From NCBI GenBank assembly GCA_003611875.1, contig RAYY01000008.1, forward strand, positions 89,502-153,501: 64,000 nucleotides of DNA, given 5' to 3'. The notes under the pieces are model-generated. The model saw nothing but the letters and a program-made list of their open reading frames with translations. It did not search any database and had not been told where the DNA came from. A program made the position numbers and the translations under genes. Source of the DNA: a bacterium D16-56. GTDB taxonomy: Bacteria; Bacillota; Clostridia; Lachnospirales; Lachnospiraceae. Below, piece after piece: positions 62,979 through 64,000 of the stretch. How positions within the stretch are numbered: position 1 is the first letter of the stretch; every line of letters begins with the position of its first letter.

Positions 62979-63908
62979 ATGAAGAAACAAGTATTAACAG
63001 TCTTTATGGCAGGGATTCTAACAGCATCCATGAGCATGACAGCCCTGGCCGGGTGGGAGCAGGAAGGGAATAACTGGAAGTACAATGACAATGGAGCCTA
63101 TGCCGCTAATGGCTGGTATTGGATAGACGGGAACAATGACGGGATTGCGGAAAGCTACTATTTTGATAATACTGGAATCCTTGCAAGGGATACAACGGTG
63201 GAAGGATATACAGTAAATGCAGACGGAGCCTGGACTGTGAATGGCGAGATTCAAACACAGAATGTTGCTGTGAATAATGGCGGTGCTGCTACTGGTGGTG
63301 TGAATCACAATGCAGGATATGATCCAGCACATCCTCTGGCAGGAAAGATTGATGAGTGGAACTTGAGGATTTCGAATACTGGACTGATTGGTGCAAGTGG
63401 TATACCAATTTGTGATGATAATGTACAAGCATTACTAACTAATCAGATGGATAAGTATTATATCGCGCCTGTTGGAAATTCTATTAATCCAGAAACAGGA
63501 ACTCAGATGTATGTTTCCCAGGAAGATTATGATAAAGGTGTAATGCTTGAGAATGCTCTTTATCAGTGGTTTTGTAACTGGTTGAATGGTATGGATTTTG
63601 AGAATATGTCTGAGATGGATAGAGCAAGGGAAATTCAAAAAGTTCTTGGACAGGGTGTATATGAAGGAATGGGTTCTCTTGAGAGAAATGGTTATTATTC
63701 TGTATTGATTGATAAAAAGGGTTTATGTGCAGAATATGCTGTGACGGCTTGCTCTCTTGCAAAAGCGTTAGGGCTAAAGTCTGCCATTTCTGGAACTGGA
63801 GATCATATGGTATATTATATCCAGGTTGATGGCATTGCTTATATGGGATCTAATCAGGTACTGAATCTTGATTTTCCAACACCCGATTATGTACCTTTCG
63901 GTAATTAA
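62979..63908 (+). CDS. Secreted transglutaminase-like protein with a cell-wall-binding repeat
   Basis: The 309-residue protein has a signal peptide (MKKQVLTVFMAGILTASMS), one or two Trp/Tyr repeats (GWYWIDGNNDG) and a C-terminal papain-like transglutaminase domain with the Cys in KKGLCAEYAVTACSLA and the His in GDHMVYYIQVDG. ATG 62979 follows AAGGAGAAGAGGT. It is exported. Substrate unknown. Confidence 0.8.
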   Translation: MKKQVLTVFMAGILTASMSMTALAGWEQEGNNWKYNDNGAYAANGWYWIDGNNDGIAESYYFDNTGILARDTTVEGYTVNADGAWTVNGEIQTQNVAVNNGGAATGGVNHNAGYDPAHPLAGKIDEWNLRISNTGLIGASGIPICDDNVQALLTNQMDKYYIAPVGNSINPETGTQMYVSQEDYDKGVMLENALYQWFCNWLNGMDFENMSEMDRAREIQKVLGQGVYEGMGSLERNGYYSVLIDKKGLCAEYAVTACSLAKALGLKSAISGTGDHMVYYIQVDGIAYMGSNQVLNLDFPTPDYVPFGN

Positions 63909-63914
63909 CTTTAA

Positions 63915-63945
63915 ACTCATCGGAAGAAATTCCGGTGGGTTTTTA
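63915..63945 (+). terminator. Intrinsic terminator of the transglutaminase-like gene
   Basis: ACTCATCGGAA and TTCCGGTGGGT pair with a 4-base loop and are followed by a T-rich tract. Confidence 0.8.
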
Positions 63946-64000
63946 TTTTCGACAAATTTCATTCTTTTAGGTATTCCATTCTTTTCCTAAATCCCTTATA

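Overview
The window looks like chromosomal DNA of an anaerobic Gram-positive gut clostridium, most likely a Lachnospiraceae species. The evidence is AT-leaning DNA with strong AGGAGG ribosome sites and sigma-A promoters, LoaP-type NusG paralogues ahead of a surface-polysaccharide operon, secreted proteins with choline-binding-like Trp/Tyr repeats, and a MobL/DUF3847/DUF5688/ArdC mobile element typical of that family. No rRNA, tRNA or CRISPR array was seen. Species was not determined.

Region 1 (1-18.6 kb, all on the minus strand) is one long polysaccharide operon read right to left. It starts with two tandem loaP-like antiterminator genes and the initiating sugar-phosphate transferase. Glycosyltransferases, a Wzy-like polymerase, a Wzx-like flippase and acyltransferases follow. 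There is also a Wbp-like set (Gfo/Idh/MocA oxidoreductase, DegT aminotransferase, hexapeptide acyltransferase, WbpG-like amidotransferase) and a glycerol-phosphate branch (TagD-like cytidylyltransferase, TagB/F-like transferase). The operon runs off the left edge. Upstream, 18970-19268 is a 299-bp segment bounded by 37-bp inverted repeats (36/37 identical). It holds a good sigma-A promoter pointing AWAY from the operon. This is a candidate invertible promoter that would phase-switch the capsule, shown here in the OFF orientation.

Region 2 (19.5-34 kb) carries a secreted choline-binding-repeat protein and then an accessory cluster on the minus strand: ADP-ribosylglycohydrolase, decayed kinase and metallo-beta-lactamase fragments, pairs of unknown paralogues, a PD-(D/E)XK-like protein, winged-helix and XRE regulators, a calcineurin-type phosphatase, a DUF2786 protein and a Ser/Thr kinase. 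Two promoters share a paired 12-bp operator-like repeat. Four copies of a ~110-bp GC-rich hairpin element with covarying stems lie between its genes.

Region 3 (34-44.5 kb) is an unusual type I restriction-modification operon: a degenerate methylase-TRD protein, an ADP-ribosylglycohydrolase/HsdM fusion, a second HsdM, HsdS, HsdR and a small membrane protein, under one promoter.

Region 4 (44.9-50.3 kb) has an Rpn-type nuclease, an operon of unknown proteins including a paralogue pair, and an XRE regulator.

Region 5 (about 50.7-62.8 kb) is an integrated mobilisable element: large serine recombinase, VirD4-type coupling protein, DUF5688, ArdC-like antirestriction protein, DUF3847, MobL relaxase, Nudix hydrolase and XRE regulator. 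No VirB4 or mating-pore genes are present. Between recombinase and coupling protein lie a ~600-nt GC-rich, strongly hairpinned non-coding stretch (candidate large structured RNA) and a ~900-bp field of CCTTATG/CATAAGG repeats of unknown function. The window ends with a secreted transglutaminase-like protein.
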